Positions 13,164 to 25,895 of a stretch of 64,000 nucleotides of DNA are shown here, piece by piece. Numbering within the stretch: position 1 is the first letter of the stretch; the number at the start of each line of letters is the position of its first letter. The notes beneath the pieces are model-generated. The model searched no databases. It was given only the letters and a program-made list of their open reading frames with translations, and was not told the DNA's origin. A program made the position numbers and the translations under genes. Origin of the DNA: Dictyophora rubrovolvata (taxonomy: Eukaryota; Basidiomycota; Agaricomycetes; Phallales; Phallaceae); assembly GCA_029959195.1 (NCBI GenBank), contig CP114124.1, positions 992,001 through 1,056,000 of the forward strand, given 5' to 3'.

Positions 13164-14514
13164 ATGCAGAGCGATGATATCGTGTGGAGCATTATAAACT
13201 CACAGTTCTGCTCTTACAAAGTAAAGTATGTTGGACAACTAGTTGATACGTTTTAGCACGCTCACAACAATTTTTTAGAACTGAAACCCAAAATTTTTGT
13301 CGAAACGAGTACAATGTCACCGGCTTCTGCAACCGGTCTTCATGTCCTCTAGCCAATTCCCAATATGCTACAGTTAGAGAACACGAAGGGGTGTTATATC
13401 TATATATGAAAACCATTGAACGGTCTCATTTGCCTGCTAAGATGTGGGAGCGGGTGAAACTTTCAAATAACTATTCAAAAGCCTTAGAGCAGGCACGTCC
13501 AAGTTGACTGGTTTTCTTCGTCAATTACTAAATGACTATATCTCATAAGATTGATCAACAACTAATTTACTGGCCTTCTTTCTTAATTCACAAATGCAAA
13601 CAGCGAGTAACCAAAATAACGCAATACCTAATAAAAATGCGTAGAATGAAATTACGAACTCAGTAAGTTTCTTTACAACCTTTTATCTTGATGTAAATTT
13701 ATGTCGCTCTGAAGAACAAAACTGGTACCTATATCCCAAAAACGCGAAAGACGCGAACGGACTCGCGAGGCAAAAGCGCTCAATGCAGCACACATAGAAA
13801 GATCAATTCAAACTGAATTGCTGGAACGACTGAAATCAAAGGCATACGGCGATCAACCTCTCAACGTCAACGAGGAAGTATGGAAAGCAGTTCTTGATGG
13901 AGAGAAAGGTAAGTTAAACGTAATGTTTTAATGCTGTCTCGACATTCTTTTCTAATGTCAACAGGTAAGGAAAAGGCCTTGGCTGATTTAGAAGATGATG
14001 AAACGGAAGAAGAATTCGAATCGGGAGATGAATTAGAGAAAGAGGAGGAAGAAGGGTGGGGAGAGCGTGAATTCGTCAGCGACGATAGTGAGTTGGAAGA
14101 CTTGCAGGAGGACGGTGATGCTTGGGACTTGGAGAATATGGGACTAGAAAGAGCCTCAGATGATGACGATGGTGATGATACTGGAGCAGTTCGTACCACC
14201 AGCACTAATGTCTTTTCCTCGTCGGTCTGACGCAATATTTAGGATGACTCTGAAGATGACTCTGAAGCAGAGGAAAAGGAAGAGAAGCCCTCAACCAAGT
14301 CTCAGGGCAAGAAACGGAAGGCACCTCCACCTTCTAGTAAGAGAGATCGCAAAAAGGCCAAAGGTAGTTCATTTTGTTGTCTCAAAAGTTCTGCATTTCC
14401 GAAGTTTAATCTTTCTCTGTAGGTCCAACCCGTACGGGCGGTCCTCGTGTCGAGGTTGAATATGAATATGAACAAGAGCCTCAACGAATCGCATCAGCCC
14501 AGACAACACGATAG
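13164..14514 (+). CDS. MAK16: Ribosome biogenesis protein MAK16
   Basis: Nucleolar factor required for 60S subunit assembly and 27S pre-rRNA maturation. It starts [20 protein letters not shown] at 13164. After an intron with a gtatgt donor comes the conserved cysteine region [20 protein letters not shown] (about 13285-13345), then [12 protein letters not shown] and [19 protein letters not shown] third exon, from about 13546, has [20 protein letters not shown]. The exon at about 13750-13910 carries [20 protein letters not shown], diagnostic of MAK16. The rest is an Asp/Glu-rich tail with Lys-rich patches, ending at 14514, which is usual for the family. At least five introns are present. It is divergent from the mitochondrial gene 98 bases upstream. 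Confidence 0.96.
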
Positions 14515-15085
14515 CCACTTATCGAACCTCTCCTCGTATCCATTGATCGTCTTTGTCTCAAACAGGCTGTAGTTCGCATATCCTATTGACCCAAATGGGA
14601 ACGACATACGAGTACCTACTTTACCTGTGATAATTTGGGAATAGCACTTTTTAAACAGGGGTGGGGCACGCCTTTGAATAAACTTCGGAAATGCTCAAGT
14701 CTTTGTTAGTCCTTGACAAAACCCCTCCGGATAATTTCAGATCCTCATATTTTTGACGATATCTTTGAGTCTCATATGAACCTGTCACTTTCGGACAACC
14801 AAATATGTTCTGAGATGTGCTCAAGAATGACGAGAACGCGCCCTCTATGACACTAACACTAGACTTGGGTGAAGGTTACAACTTGCATTCATTGTTTTAT
14901 TGGTTAAAGAAAACGAGAACGTAACATAGTCCATACTTATGCTTAATTTCATACAACCATATTAGGGTATCCTACTGCAGACAGTATATCTACCGAAATG
15001 GAAAAAGTCAATAAAGACGAGAAGATATTCGAAAAAAAACATAAAGATTAAGGTAGATAAAATAAGATGTGAAGCAAAGAACACG
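14515..15085. other. Spacer between convergent genes
   Basis: 571 bases between the MAK16 stop and the stop of the minus-strand uncharacterised gene. It is AT-rich toward 14900-15080, consistent with two 3' untranslated regions and terminators. No coding signal was seen. Confidence 0.55.
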
Positions 15086-17104
15086 TTATGACAAGACCGC
15101 AGTAATCGTGTTCAGGTTATCGGCCAGTGGATTCCATTTTCGCGGTGTCAGTCCTGAGGACCGCATTTGAGCGCGTACAACGTCCATCATTCGACGTCCG
15201 TGTGGAGATAGTTCAGACGAAGACGCTGGAGATGGCCATTCCGATGCCTTGAGCGTAGCGATCGAAGACTTCTTCGGCGTTTTGGGTGCAAGATTCACAT
15301 CGTTCTCTATTATTCAATGAATGAGGAGTTTCGACCGCGCTAAATCAAGACGATACCGACCTTTGTCAGACTCATTTACTTCTGGTTTAGTTGCCTGGGA
15401 TACTGCTTGCTTTGGTGACTGCCGGGTTGTTTCAAGTTTATCGTTCCTTCGACGTTTACGGGGTCCCTTCGAGAACTTTCTGACCTGACTTTTTGTTGGT
15501 CTTAGAGGTGCTCCGGGTGGAATGTTTTGATCGGAAGCGAATACATCCAGGTGTCCGCGTCTTTCTTCCATCGAACGTCTCGGGATTGGGGTATATGGAT
15601 CGGGATCAAGGTCATCCTCGGATGGAAGGGGCGGCAAAGTAGATAGCGGGAGCGGCGGTGGCATAGTCTCAATTTGAGGGTATACTGACGAAGCCACAGA
15701 AACCGATCTGTTCGTCGCTCCGGAGGGTATTATGCTAGCACTCAAACCATCGTTATTTCCCAAACCTCCAAAAGGAGCACGATATCCCAGTGGATTTGCT
15801 TTCGGCAATCGTACTGATTTGAATTGAAAGTCGGGCGGAATAAGTGGTAATGGCGCAGGTTGTTGTTTTCGTGGCGGCGGTGACAATTGTGTCTGTTTCA
15901 CCTGAGGTCCATCACGTACAGTAAATTTCGGGCGAGGCTTTGGCTCGGATTCTCTCATAGCCCTGGGACCCCGTGGTGGCTGCGGGACCGTTTGTAAGGC
16001 AGTCGATAGCTTCTGGGGTACTACAGGTGGAGGGGCAGTTTCTTCATCAACATTATCATGCTTGTCATCTTGGAGTAGGAATTGAAGTAATGCTTCTTCT
16101 TTGAGAACTGACTTTGGAGTACGAATCACCACGGGACCATTCTCAGCTGTACCCAGTTCTACTTCAAGAGAATCGACAATATCACTGGATTGGGATGTCA
16201 TTGACATATTCAATTGATCATCAGCACCTCTTATATATGATAAATCGTCCTTAAATAGGTCTTCATCCATTCCAAGAGATGAAAGAAGGGACAAGGAGTC
16301 CGAAGAACCCTTCTGTACTTTTCTGGGATGGGAAGATCAGTTTCAGAGTACGTATCTCTAATGTGATGAACAAACTAACTGAAGACAACGTTCAGCCCAA
16401 TCAAAGTCACTCTCTTTAGCCAAATCTGTGGAGTTTTCTTCTGCAGACTCTTGTTTCCCGAGAAGCATCTTGAACGTGGATGTCCTCCGTTGACGGGCAG
16501 GAGTATTCGCAAAAGCTTTAGGGTTAGGATGTCCGAAGTCGTCAAAGATATTAAGCAAGCTTAGCACAGAGGGATCTCGCCTAAGTGTTTCTAGGCGAGA
16601 TTCGTCACCAGGAGTTAATGGAGGGATTGGATAAGAATTCTTTTGAGGCGAATTCGAAGGAGTTGGTAGGTGACTTGCCGTGCCATTGGCATTAGGGAAC
16701 TCAGTACGAGAATGAACGGTACGTTGATGGATAGTTACAGTATAGGTATTGACTGTATTGGTGGTCTGCGTAGAGATAATTGAAGGTTCACGGAGTAAAT
16801 TGTTGATTGGATGAGCTGAATTCATGCATGCATTTAGGTGGATATATAAGTTCGCAAAACACCACTCACGAATGGGAGGTAAAGAATGATATTCTGTTTC
16901 AGAAAGGACTGAGAAGTGAGTAGATGATGAACGTAAAAGGCGGTTTACGGCGGCCTGGTCTTGACTTGGATAAGTCGTTGTGAGTAAGTTATTCGTACTC
17001 TGAGATGGTTGAAGAATTGGCCTTTCTAGCTTCTTTTTCTTTTGTTTCTTTTTATTGGGTTTACTTCCTAAAGAAAGCGTGAAAAGTCGTTGAATTAGCC
17101 CCAT
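15086..17104 (-). CDS. Uncharacterised Ser/Pro-rich protein
   Basis: Not recognised by function. Four exons chain in phase. The first (17104 to about 16873) starts MGLIQRLFTLSLGSKPNKKK, with a very basic KKKQKKKKLERP stretch. The second runs from about 16822 to about 16380 and is Ser/Thr-rich (IRRDPSVLSLLNIFDDFG-like, then FKMLLGKQESAEENS). The third, about 16320-15360, is acidic then proline-rich (EELLQFLLQDDKHDNVDEE-like; PPPLPLSTLPPLPSEDDLD) and ends in a basic KGPRKRRR patch. The last exon (about 15310-15086) contains SSSELSPHGRRMMDVVRAQM. The predicted length is roughly 630 residues, mostly disordered, with no membrane segment. The basic patches suggest nuclear localisation, which is inference. 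The repeated short Pro runs could bind SH3 or profilin partners. Confidence 0.75.
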
Positions 17105-17173
17105 GGCAGGGAATCTTCATGAAGTCGTTAGGGAAGATGCTGCAGCGCCAGTGGGATGTGTTTACATTCGGTT

Positions 17174-17498
17174 TTATAGTCGTGGGAAATGCAATGAAGG
17201 CTGAAGCGACAAGAAATTTGGGTAACCTGCCAAATTTCATATGTCGTACAATATAATTTGTTCTCTAAGGTGACGTATTTCAGAGGGACTCTTTGCAGTT
17301 TCTGCCAAGTTTCGGCGTTGGATGGCGTAGTAAGTAACAAGTCCGACATGTTCAAACCCGTCTCCGAAGCTAATTTTGCCAGTTTCAAGGACAATACGAG
17401 TTAAATTAATTCATCAGAAATTCAACGACTCGAAGCGACTTAAGTGCAAATTCTGCAAAGTGGACCTGGACGCAACTTGGACGTGGGACGTCCGACAT
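17174..17498 (-). CDS. Possible small gene head-to-head with RPB4
   Basis: A possible first exon begins at the ATG at 17498 (MSDVPRPSCVQVHFAEF...). A second stretch between about 17390 and 17236 reads LNMSDLLLTTPSNAETWQ and continues PLKYVTLENKLYC. A 26-base gap with GT...AG ends before CCTTCATTG would give a tail of QPSLHFPRL and a stop at 17174. The two main pieces are in different frames, so an intron around 17395-17440 would be needed, and the 26-base gap is too short for a usual intron. The wording looks protein-like but I do not recognise it. Confidence 0.3.
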
Positions 17499-17546
17499 TA
17501 CAGAAGGTGATGGAGTTCGTGTGACGAGCGTTACAATATTCGACAA

Positions 17547-18171
17547 ATGCCACCACGTCTACGTCGACGCAAGGAAACAGAGGAGGAGGATGCTGCCGTG
17601 CTAAAGCTTGGGCCAGGTATATTAATAGAGTTATCTCTAAAGGATTTTATTTACTTGCAACCCTAGAATTCAATAATGCAGGTTGTCTTTTAATTTCTGA
17701 GGTCAAGTACTTGTTGGAGCACCGTGACGAATCGAAGGCTCCTCCTGATACGCCGTGAGTATTTCGCAAAACCACCTCGCAACCTCATTGTTCAAATGTT
17801 TTAGCGTATACAATAAAACCTTAGAATATGTAAAAATGTTTACGAGGTTTCAAACTAGTGATTCCGCCGGAGCGGTCCGAGAGTATGTTGAAGTTTTCTG
17901 TGGTGACGTTTCCGACCATCTAACAGCCAAATGTACTCAGTATTTTGCGGCGTGAATCAGCCTTGACCCAGTTTGAGACGGCACAAATTGCAAACCTTTG
18001 TCCTGTTGGTTCGGAAGAAGCAAAAAGTTGCATTCCAAGGTGGGTTGATTAATCAATTGACAGTCACGAATGACGTATAATGGAGCTGTATATAGCCTTG
18101 TTAAGCTTGATGACGACCGCTTACAGGCATTGCTGACAGAAATTCAGACCATGCGCAAATTCCAAAATTAG
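17547..18171 (+). CDS. RPB4: RNA polymerase II subunit RPB4
   Basis: Subunit that pairs with RPB7 to form the stalk of RNA polymerase II and shuttles in mRNA export and decay. The start MPPRLRRRKETEEEDAAVLK at 17547 matches the basic-then-acidic fungal RPB4 N-terminus. Exon 2 (about 17667-17756) reads ISEVKYLLEHRDES. Exon 3 (from about 17804) reads VYNKTLEYVKMFTRFQ. Exon 4 has FETAQIANLCPVGSEEAKS. The last exon ends LQALLTEIQTMRKFQN at 18171, the classic RPB4 C-terminus. All four introns join in phase. The length of about 135-140 residues fits the short RPB4 forms outside Saccharomyces. Confidence 0.95.
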
Positions 18172-18418
18172 AATCCAATTTGTTATGCTTTTCTATCTGT
18201 ATCGATACTTCAATATTATATATGTATATTCGCATTAAGAATTTCCTATTTTTTTTGTTTTTCTTCCTTGCTAAGAAAGCACGAGAGTGCGTAATTTCCA
18301 ACACCTTACACAAGGTACGAAAATCTGCATTTTCAAAGTCCGCGCCAACGTAAGGACGGTGGGCTCACCGGCAGCACTGACCACGACTTCCTCATTTTAG
18401 CCCCGCTTCTAATGCAAT

Positions 18419-21317
18419 ATGTCGAGTTAGTTCATGATCTATTTCTCAAGTATTTGATTCTGAAATGCAAAACTTTTCAGTACAACCTTCAGAGGACGAG
18501 ATTCTGCGTGAAGTGGAGGCTCTAAGGGATATCAAACGTCGTTCGACTGCCCAAGGTGGCCCAGGTATACTGACAATCGATCCTGACCTTCCTGAATTAT
18601 CTCCGTCACCATCAAATACTCATCCTTCTTCAACCTGGTCTGGTCCGAATGGCAATACTTCCGATTCTCTGTCAAATGCAAACAATATTAATGATCCATC
18701 GCATCTATTTTGGGTTCCTGCTCGTTTACATCCCGAAATCGCACCTCAAGAGTTCAAAGAATTTCTTAAAGAGCATTCCCGGGACGCGAGTAGCGAATCT
18801 CAAAGCAATGATTCCAGCTTGTTGTCTATTGGATCTATCAAGGTTTCGCGTAGGAAATCCATGCTAAGCCGACAATACAAACCCTCCGACAAGGATAATG
18901 TAGAAGAAGAGCAGGTCATAGTCCGCAGAAACACCCTTTCCTCACGAGCCACCCCGCAGTTGACCATTAACGATCTGCAAAAGCTCGATGAAATTGCTCA
19001 AGCTGTGTCGCAAGGAGAGGACATCTCTAACTTATCCACCATGCTACGGCGGAGTCTCAGTCTGAATAATTCAGGTATGGGCTATTATTGTAATGGTGGT
19101 TCATGTCAGAGCTAATACTAATTTCAAGAGGCGGCAGACCCCAGATCGCCCGATTCAGATGACACAGACTCTCCAATTATCATTCCTCTACCAAATCAGA
19201 TTCTTCGCAGGGCGGCAAGAACCAAAATACGCAAGGCTAGCCTGCAAGGTGATGGAGGTGGCCATCGCTTTCCATCTACCCGGCGTGGCACTCGTTCTAA
19301 CACCATCAGCACCACGGACGGCAGCGAAAACGATCATAACGACACATTTATCCGAATCTCACAAGAACCTGAGACCGAAAATGATAATCGACCTTCTTCA
19401 TATACCGACGAGACTTCAATATTCGATTCATATTCAGACAAGCGCGACTCTTTGACATCGTCAGAGTCTCATGATCGCTCTGAGGATGATCAGCGCACAA
19501 CAATTTCCCCGCCACCTGTACAGATTCCCCCAATTCCGTCAACACCGCACTTGCAGCTGGACCTACAACCCTTTGAGATTTCATTGACATCAGCACCAGA
19601 GATACTACATGAACCAACACCGCAGCAACAATTGATTATACCCACAGTAGCCGACGCGCTTCTGTCTCGATCTCCGTCTCCAACACCCTCGGATACAGGA
19701 TCAACAGAACTCGCGCTGCCATCGCAGTCTCCAGCTTCGAGTCCGCAGAAGGAGGTACAATCGACTTCCAGTGAACAACTGTCGGCATCGCAACCTTCCC
19801 GGCCAGTACTTGCGACAGTACCTTCAGCATCGCATTCAAAAAAGGAGAGGGAAAAAGAGAAAAAAGGCTTGTTTGGAAAGTGGGGAAGTGATAAGAAGAA
19901 AAACAAGACTGAGGCAGCAAGAACAGAGGCTAAGGATTCACGCGAGAAAGAGAAGGAAAAAGATTCGGGCTTTTTTGGATCGCTATTTGGTGGAAAGAAA
20001 AAGCCTGAGGAGTCGGGTACTGTATTGTCCCAGGGAAATGCTAGTCCCGCCACAGCGACCGCCCTTCTAAGTTCAAATAAGGCTAACCGACCAAATGTCC
20101 GCACCCCTTCTCCACAACCCCCAGGTTCTTATGCACGGTATCCCATTCACGTGGAACGAGCTATATACCGTTTGAGTCATATCAAATTGGCTAATGCTCG
20201 TCGTCCATTATTGGAGCAAGTTTTAATTAGCAACCTCATGTTCTGGTACCTTAGTATCATCAACAAACCAGCTACGCCGGGTCCCCCGACCGGACCAAAT
20301 CAAACATTCGAGCAAATTACTCAACAGCAAATGCAGGTCCTGCCCAATGAGAAGGAGATTCCATCACAAGAACGCGGGGATGTGGAGCGTGAACGGTTCG
20401 AATATGAACGTCAGGAACGTGAAGCTAGGGAAAGATCGGAGGCTGCTAGGAGAGAGAGTGGTCGGAAAGGGAGCCTTAATAGAGGTGGTAAACTTCCTAA
20501 CGAGAGCGTCAGAAGAACGGAAGTTCCAGTCAAAGGTCCTCAGTATGAATCTCAATATCGGGCAGTGGAGCAGGAGTATGCATCTTCGACATCGTACAAT
20601 TTCAATGGTGGGGGATATCCCAATCAGGGGTCATCCATACCTCCCACTACAAGGACGGGATCTGCGCCTCCAGCGCCGATGTCTAGCTCTCCTGTTTATC
20701 AGCAGTATGCTAACCACAAATTAGGATTGACGCCTCAGCAAGTCGCGCAGAACAAAGTTGCCACCTCCTCTAATCCGAATTTCCATGATAATACACATCT
20801 GTATCATCCGCAGCCAGTGCATCAACCAAACAATTCGTCAAACAATTCGTCATACTTACTACCACCTGGCGCTATGTCACCCCAAATAGGCTCATGGCAA
20901 AATCCACCCCCGGGCAGCGGTAACCCCATTCCAGCTCAAGGGCCCTATGTTTACAATCCTTCGCCGTCACCACCACCTACCTCACCTACCACCACAAACC
21001 AACAGCGTTCATCTCAATCACCTCCTCCCCGCCAGCCGCGTTCACCACCGCCACAAAACTTCCAGTCGAATGCGAGGTCAAGGTCGACCACACCCCCAGG
21101 TGGTGGTCGAGTGAGTCGATCTGTTTCTGCGGAAGCTATTCCTGCGGGCGGTGGGAATACCGGGAAGCTGAGGAAGAAAGCCAGTAGTTTTCAGGCATCT
21201 ACTACTGACTCCGCATTGAATCGACAGCCGTCAATTGACGATGGTACTGGTGATGACGTTCCTTTAGCTGTTTGGCAACAGCAGCATAGAACGAGTCATT
21301 CCGGAACTTCCGCATAG
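18419..21317 (+). CDS. ZDS1/ZDS2-like polarity and PP2A regulator
   Basis: Zds proteins bind the Cdc55/B55 subunit of PP2A and control mitotic entry and cell polarity. A tiny first exon (ATG TCG A, 18419-18425) with a textbook 55-base intron (18426-18480) gives MSIQPSEDEILREVEALRD. The alternative is the in-intron ATG at 18465. The N-terminal Zds block continues with DPSHLFWVPARLHPEIAP (about 18690-18745). A second intron lies near 19075-19127. The long middle is Ser/Thr/Pro-rich with a Lys/Glu stretch (about 19840-20010, GLFGKWGSDKKKNK). The Zds C-terminal domain is at about 20140-20270 (RYPIHVERAIYRLSHIKLAN, then EQVLISNLMFWYLSIINKP). Unlike the yeast proteins, where this domain is near the end, about 350 disordered residues follow it. 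The gene is convergent with the R3H-SUZ gene. Confidence 0.88.
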
Positions 21318-22056
21318 CCAATGAAATATCCCGCAACGCCACATGCTGGTCTATCTTTCTCAAAGGGACATATATCCTGTTTATACACCATACCAGCTTA
21401 TTTGCATTATCATGTCTAAACACTATTTCTTTCCCAAATATCGACGCGCACAACTAGTCACGCACTTATAGTTATCAACATCCACAAAGTAGTTAGTTCT
21501 TTATTGTCGCTTGTTGTTATTCCCTTTCCCCCCCTCTTTTCAATTTTTCATGGACCAATATTTTATTCCGAGATGTTTCGCGCTATTGGTTGTAGCCTTG
21601 TTGATGCGCATGTATCATTCCCATGATTCTGAAACATGAGAAAAATAATGGATTGGATCAGATACCGCATAGTAATTTTATTGTCATTCCGTGCTTAAAC
21701 CGTTATCGTAATATATCAGACAGTCGTTGACAACGATGAAAGATACTGCCGGCAACTTTCCTAAACGAACATAGCAAACACAGAGCACTCGGGGCCGGAT
21801 ATACATAATTCGGTACAACTCACGATGATTTCGAGCATGCGCATGAATACAATGACCAAAGAGAAAGGTAATAACAATAGCTATTCATATATTCATATTC
21901 ATATTGACCCCAAATCTTTTATCGTTTACAGTCTTCTCTTATATACCAGAATAGAAAAAAGGGGTAAAAATCAAAGAAATTTGACAACAGGTAAAACAAG
22001 CAATAGAAAACTAATGTCGACAGAAACATAATATGCAACAACGGAGGCACAAGTTG
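21318..22056. other. Spacer between convergent genes
   Basis: 739 bases between the ZDS1-like stop and the R3H-SUZ stop. It contains pyrimidine-rich runs (about 21515-21545) and a short ATTCAT-type repeat (about 21880-21903). No coding evidence was seen; presumably it holds the 3' ends of both genes. Confidence 0.55.
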
Positions 22057-25000
22057 TCATGCTGCCGACATAACAGTCGGGTCGTCCATACCACTATCTT
22101 CTTTTCCATTACCCATGCGTAAACCCGCCATACGATCAATCAGCATCACACCCGCTGTCATATCACTTTTAATCAATGAATCCGATGATGCATTATTGGA
22201 AATGGAAGGTGGTGCGACAGAGTGGTTATTACTTCCTCCTGCTTGAGCTTTATTCTTACAGTGACCATTAGGCGAGGCTTTACCTTTGGTGTTTTTGACA
22301 ACATGAGTCGCGGTGCCTTTGGGAGCGGTGGCATGTGGATTGAATAATTCGCCGCCAGCTTTAGGGCCTGGGCGCTCGAATGTACGATCCGGTTCGTCTA
22401 AACGAGAGGGGTCTTGCTGTAAAGAAGCTGCTTGTGAAATGCCGCTTTCCGTCGTTGATCCGTTTGCGTGGATCGACAATGGCCCCATCGGACTTCCATC
22501 GGTTGTTGCATTAGCGTTCGTATTCGAACCTAGAAAAGCTCGGGTAGCAGGATGCGCAGCCCATGCACCACCAGGGGCTGAACGGAGGTTGGCTGTAGAA
22601 CCAACGTCGCTATTAACGGTATTACTGTTGGCGTTCAAAGGTAGTGGTGGAAAGTCCGTTGACTGAAGAACCGGCAAGTCTGTTGGCGAGGAACCATCCG
22701 ATGGCCCTGGAAGTCGATTGGGGTGAAGTCTCTGAGAAGAAGTTGCAGGGTAATTCTGTGAATAATGCAGCGTCGGTTGGGCTTTAAGCCCTACAGCCCA
22801 ATCAGGCCTAGCTGGCAAAGGGTGCTTGGAAGTCGCAACGACCTGTCTCGATGAGTTTGGGCTTGATTGTGATGTTGATGAGTCAGTGCTGGTACTTGAC
22901 GAGGACCCACTTGTGGATTGCATGGAAAAGCTAGGTTGGGAACTGTTATTCCCAAGAGCTGGCCTCTTAATTGTAGCCGCCGATGGCTCTCCAGAAAAAC
23001 TAGCAACAATCCCTTGATTATTAGTCACATTAGGTGAAGGTCCTGAACGACCTCCATTTCGTCTATATGGGAATCGCGGGCCTAAGTGATTCTGATTTTG
23101 ATTGCTCTCTCCTTCAGCGGCTGGGTCATACAAAGATTTACCAGCTGGTCTCCTTATATTATTATTGGATGGTTGAGGATAAGTAAAAGTAGGCTGAGGT
23201 ATCCACATCGCCGAGGTGGGAGGAAGTGGTTGCATATAATGTTCGTATCCTGCTGGAGGCGGCTGTGACTTTGTTCCGTTTGGATGGGTATGTGTATGAC
23301 TTGGCACAATCATAGGATTGGGTCCATGAATATATCCTTCAGGCGATGATCCAAGACTATGTGGGCGGATGGAAAGAGGGGGCATCTGCGATTGGGAAGA
23401 CGAGGCCGGCGGTGCTTGCGGTTGAGGTGGTGGTGGAGGTGGTGGTGGATGGAAAAGCTGTTGCGGATGTTGTGGTTGAGGCTGATATGTATGCAGTGGG
23501 GGATGCATTTGCGGTTGAGGAGGAGGCTGCATGGGAGGAATGTGCATGCGCGATTGTGGCGGTTGATGAGGCGACTGAGAGTGCACTGGTGTTGGTGGAA
23601 CGTAAAAAGGCATAGGACTTCCGTAAGCATGAGAATGTATAGGATGATTAGGAGGCGAGTTGTGGTAAGGAACCTGTCCGTATTCAGGTGGCGCTTGAGA
23701 CGGAGGATGATGGGGATTGGGTGGCGCATGAGGAGACTGGCTCCACATGTAAGGATTCATGTATGAAACAGGGGGCATGGCATACATTTCATGTGGGTTA
23801 GATGTCGAACTCTCGTTTGGGGATATTGGTGGTGCTGGGTTCATAGTTACATGTCCCGCGGATGCATCGTTCGGTGGCGGAGGGGGCGGATAAGGGTAAG
23901 GATAGGGATATGGAGACATGAATGAGGGGGGCCCATATGAATAAACTGGATAATGAGGTGGTTGATAATGAGGATGATTAGTCTGTGATTGAGATAAATT
24001 GGGTCCAGACGGCGCAGAGGGGTCATATAGCGTAGGGTAATAGCCTGATGGATGACCGGAACCGTTAAATACAGGATTATGGGGTCTGGAACTTCTTGCG
24101 TTTCCCGATGCTAAACTAGCTGTATAATGATAATCTTTTTTATCCTTGGAGGAAGAATCCCAGTCACGATCACGGTCCACGCTTCCCGAATCATCGGGAC
24201 TTTCACCAACGCTGCTTGACCCACCACCGCTGGGGGCACCGGCCGATGAGCTATCAACACTCAAGAGACTAAGAGTGGAAGAGCTGGCACTCATGTCTTG
24301 CGATTTTTGTTTTTCTTTCTCTTCCAAATCTTTGAAGATCCGGGATCGAGCCTCTTCGTATTGAGCCTGACGCTCGGAGAGAGTAAGATTTTTCTTCTTA
24401 ACACCACGAACAGATCCAGCTTCAGACATGTCGCCATCAGAGACGTCACCAGTGCCTACTGCACTGTCATCGTTTCCGGAGCCGGTTTGCGATGAAGCTT
24501 TCGAACGGGGTGCGAGAGGAATTCGTCTCATAATTTGAAAAGGTCGATGAGGCGAATCATCAGGGGGTACCAAGTCGGCGATTCTCCTCAATGGGCTTAA
24601 TTGGTACATAATTAATCGATAAAGAATGTGTCATCAGCCACAATGAACTTACATCCTACTCTCAGGAATGACAACCATCGTTACTGACTTCTTCCCAGCT
24701 TCAGTGACAGGCGTAAGTCGATAATAGACTGCGCAACGATGGACCAATAACTTGTGATATGAGCTTGATGGCGTGAGTTCTATTTTAGTTCGATTACTGG
24801 AGGGGTATAGGATATGAAATCATGAGCTATGAAGAGAAGATACAAATTACGAAAGCTTACTGTCTATCTTGAATGAGGCTTTCCATACTCTCTCCTAGTT
24901 TTAGAACAAAAAGTCTATCTTTGGGATTGCGAAGAGCCTCGAGGACCTGTTCATCAGCTTCAGGCTCTGGATCGGGGGGAGATACATTGTAATCAGATAA

Positions 25001-25201
25001 TCGCTGCAGTGACTGCGGCGAGTCAGACTGGAGCTGAGAAATGGTGGACATTGAAGCAATGGATGGAGTAATTGCTCCTAATGTGGTGCTGGATGGGGAA
25101 GAATGCTGTGCGGCGGTGGGCAAGGGTTGTTCAATATCTTCTTACAACGCTATTAATTGAGAGATAGTTTTTGAGAAAGAAAAATATATACCGATTGACA
25201 T
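22057..25201 (-). CDS. R3H-SUZ domain RNA-binding protein
   Basis: Cytoplasmic RNA-binding protein of the R3H-SUZ class, related to fungal and animal proteins that act on mRNA fate. The first exon is ATG TCA ATC G at 25201, spliced to EDIEQPLPTAAQH. The exon at about 24857-25140 ends EALRNPKDRLFVLKLGESME, the usual lead into R3H. The R3H core lies around 24660-24800, with the run HKLLVHRCAVYYRLTPVTE and VTMVVIPES. The SUZ motif follows (NLTLSERQAQYEEARSRIF, about 24330-24400). The remaining roughly 650 residues are low complexity, rich in Pro, His, Tyr, Gln and Ser (PYPYPYPYPPPPPP near 23890). One large final exon covers 22057-24609. The C-terminus SDMTAGVMLIDRMAGLRMGN recurs in related basidiomycete proteins as far as I recall. 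Confidence 0.88.
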
Positions 25202-25895
25202 AGGAAGCGTGGACCTAATTTCTTTTTTTTTTATATTTTCTTTGAAGCTAGCCTTTTGTCGTCGTTAATGTGTGCTGCATCGAGGAGGGTTCCAAGTATT
25301 AGGCGGAGTACAGCTCCCTTCGGAGTTCTTTCTGAGCTAGAAAATGAATTTTTGGCCGGCCGAGCGGACAAGTTTTGCTGTACAGAGTAATTTCTAAGTC
25401 CCATAGACATATAATACACATTATCTTCACTTTATGACAATTCTCATTTAAGATATGGGTGAAAGGGGCAGCTTTAATATAATTTGATGAATATCAGCTC
25501 AAGAGTCCCTTTGGTACTAGAGGTACATAGGTACGCGATAGCCGACAGCCCTAATTTTCTAAGCATGAAAGAGCTAATCCTTTTGAAATTATAGGTTCAA
25601 GCACCATATGGGCAAGTACCGATCTTTGAAATAAATCATTACCCGCTCAAGGTAGGATCTTTTGGAGAGAGAGCTTTTGGGGATCAAAATGGGTGCTGCG
25701 CCACACCATAGACTCTCGGATGAAAACGTAAGGAGAGTCAGAACCTATTTATATAATCAAGTAAATCAAAAACATCAAGCACATCTTTTGTCTTCCCCCC
25801 ACCCCACTCGTTTCCTTCCAACCTTTCTTATATATTTTATATATATAAAATACACCTTTACTTGAACCGCGCCCTTTGTCAAACACGCTGGTGGC
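25202..25895. promoter_or_regulatory. Divergent promoter region, R3H-SUZ gene and SUR2
   Basis: 694 bases between two divergent start codons. It contains an AT-rich TATATATTTTATATATATAA-like stretch (about 25828-25848) shortly before the SUR2 start, and a poly-T/A tract at about 25222-25240. No recognisable coding sequence was found. Confidence 0.5.

Noticed and set aside
19490-20104. 204-codon minus-strand frame opposite the ZDS1-like gene
   Set aside because: Antisense shadow of the Ser/Lys-rich coding sequence; the plus strand carries the Zds C-terminal domain.
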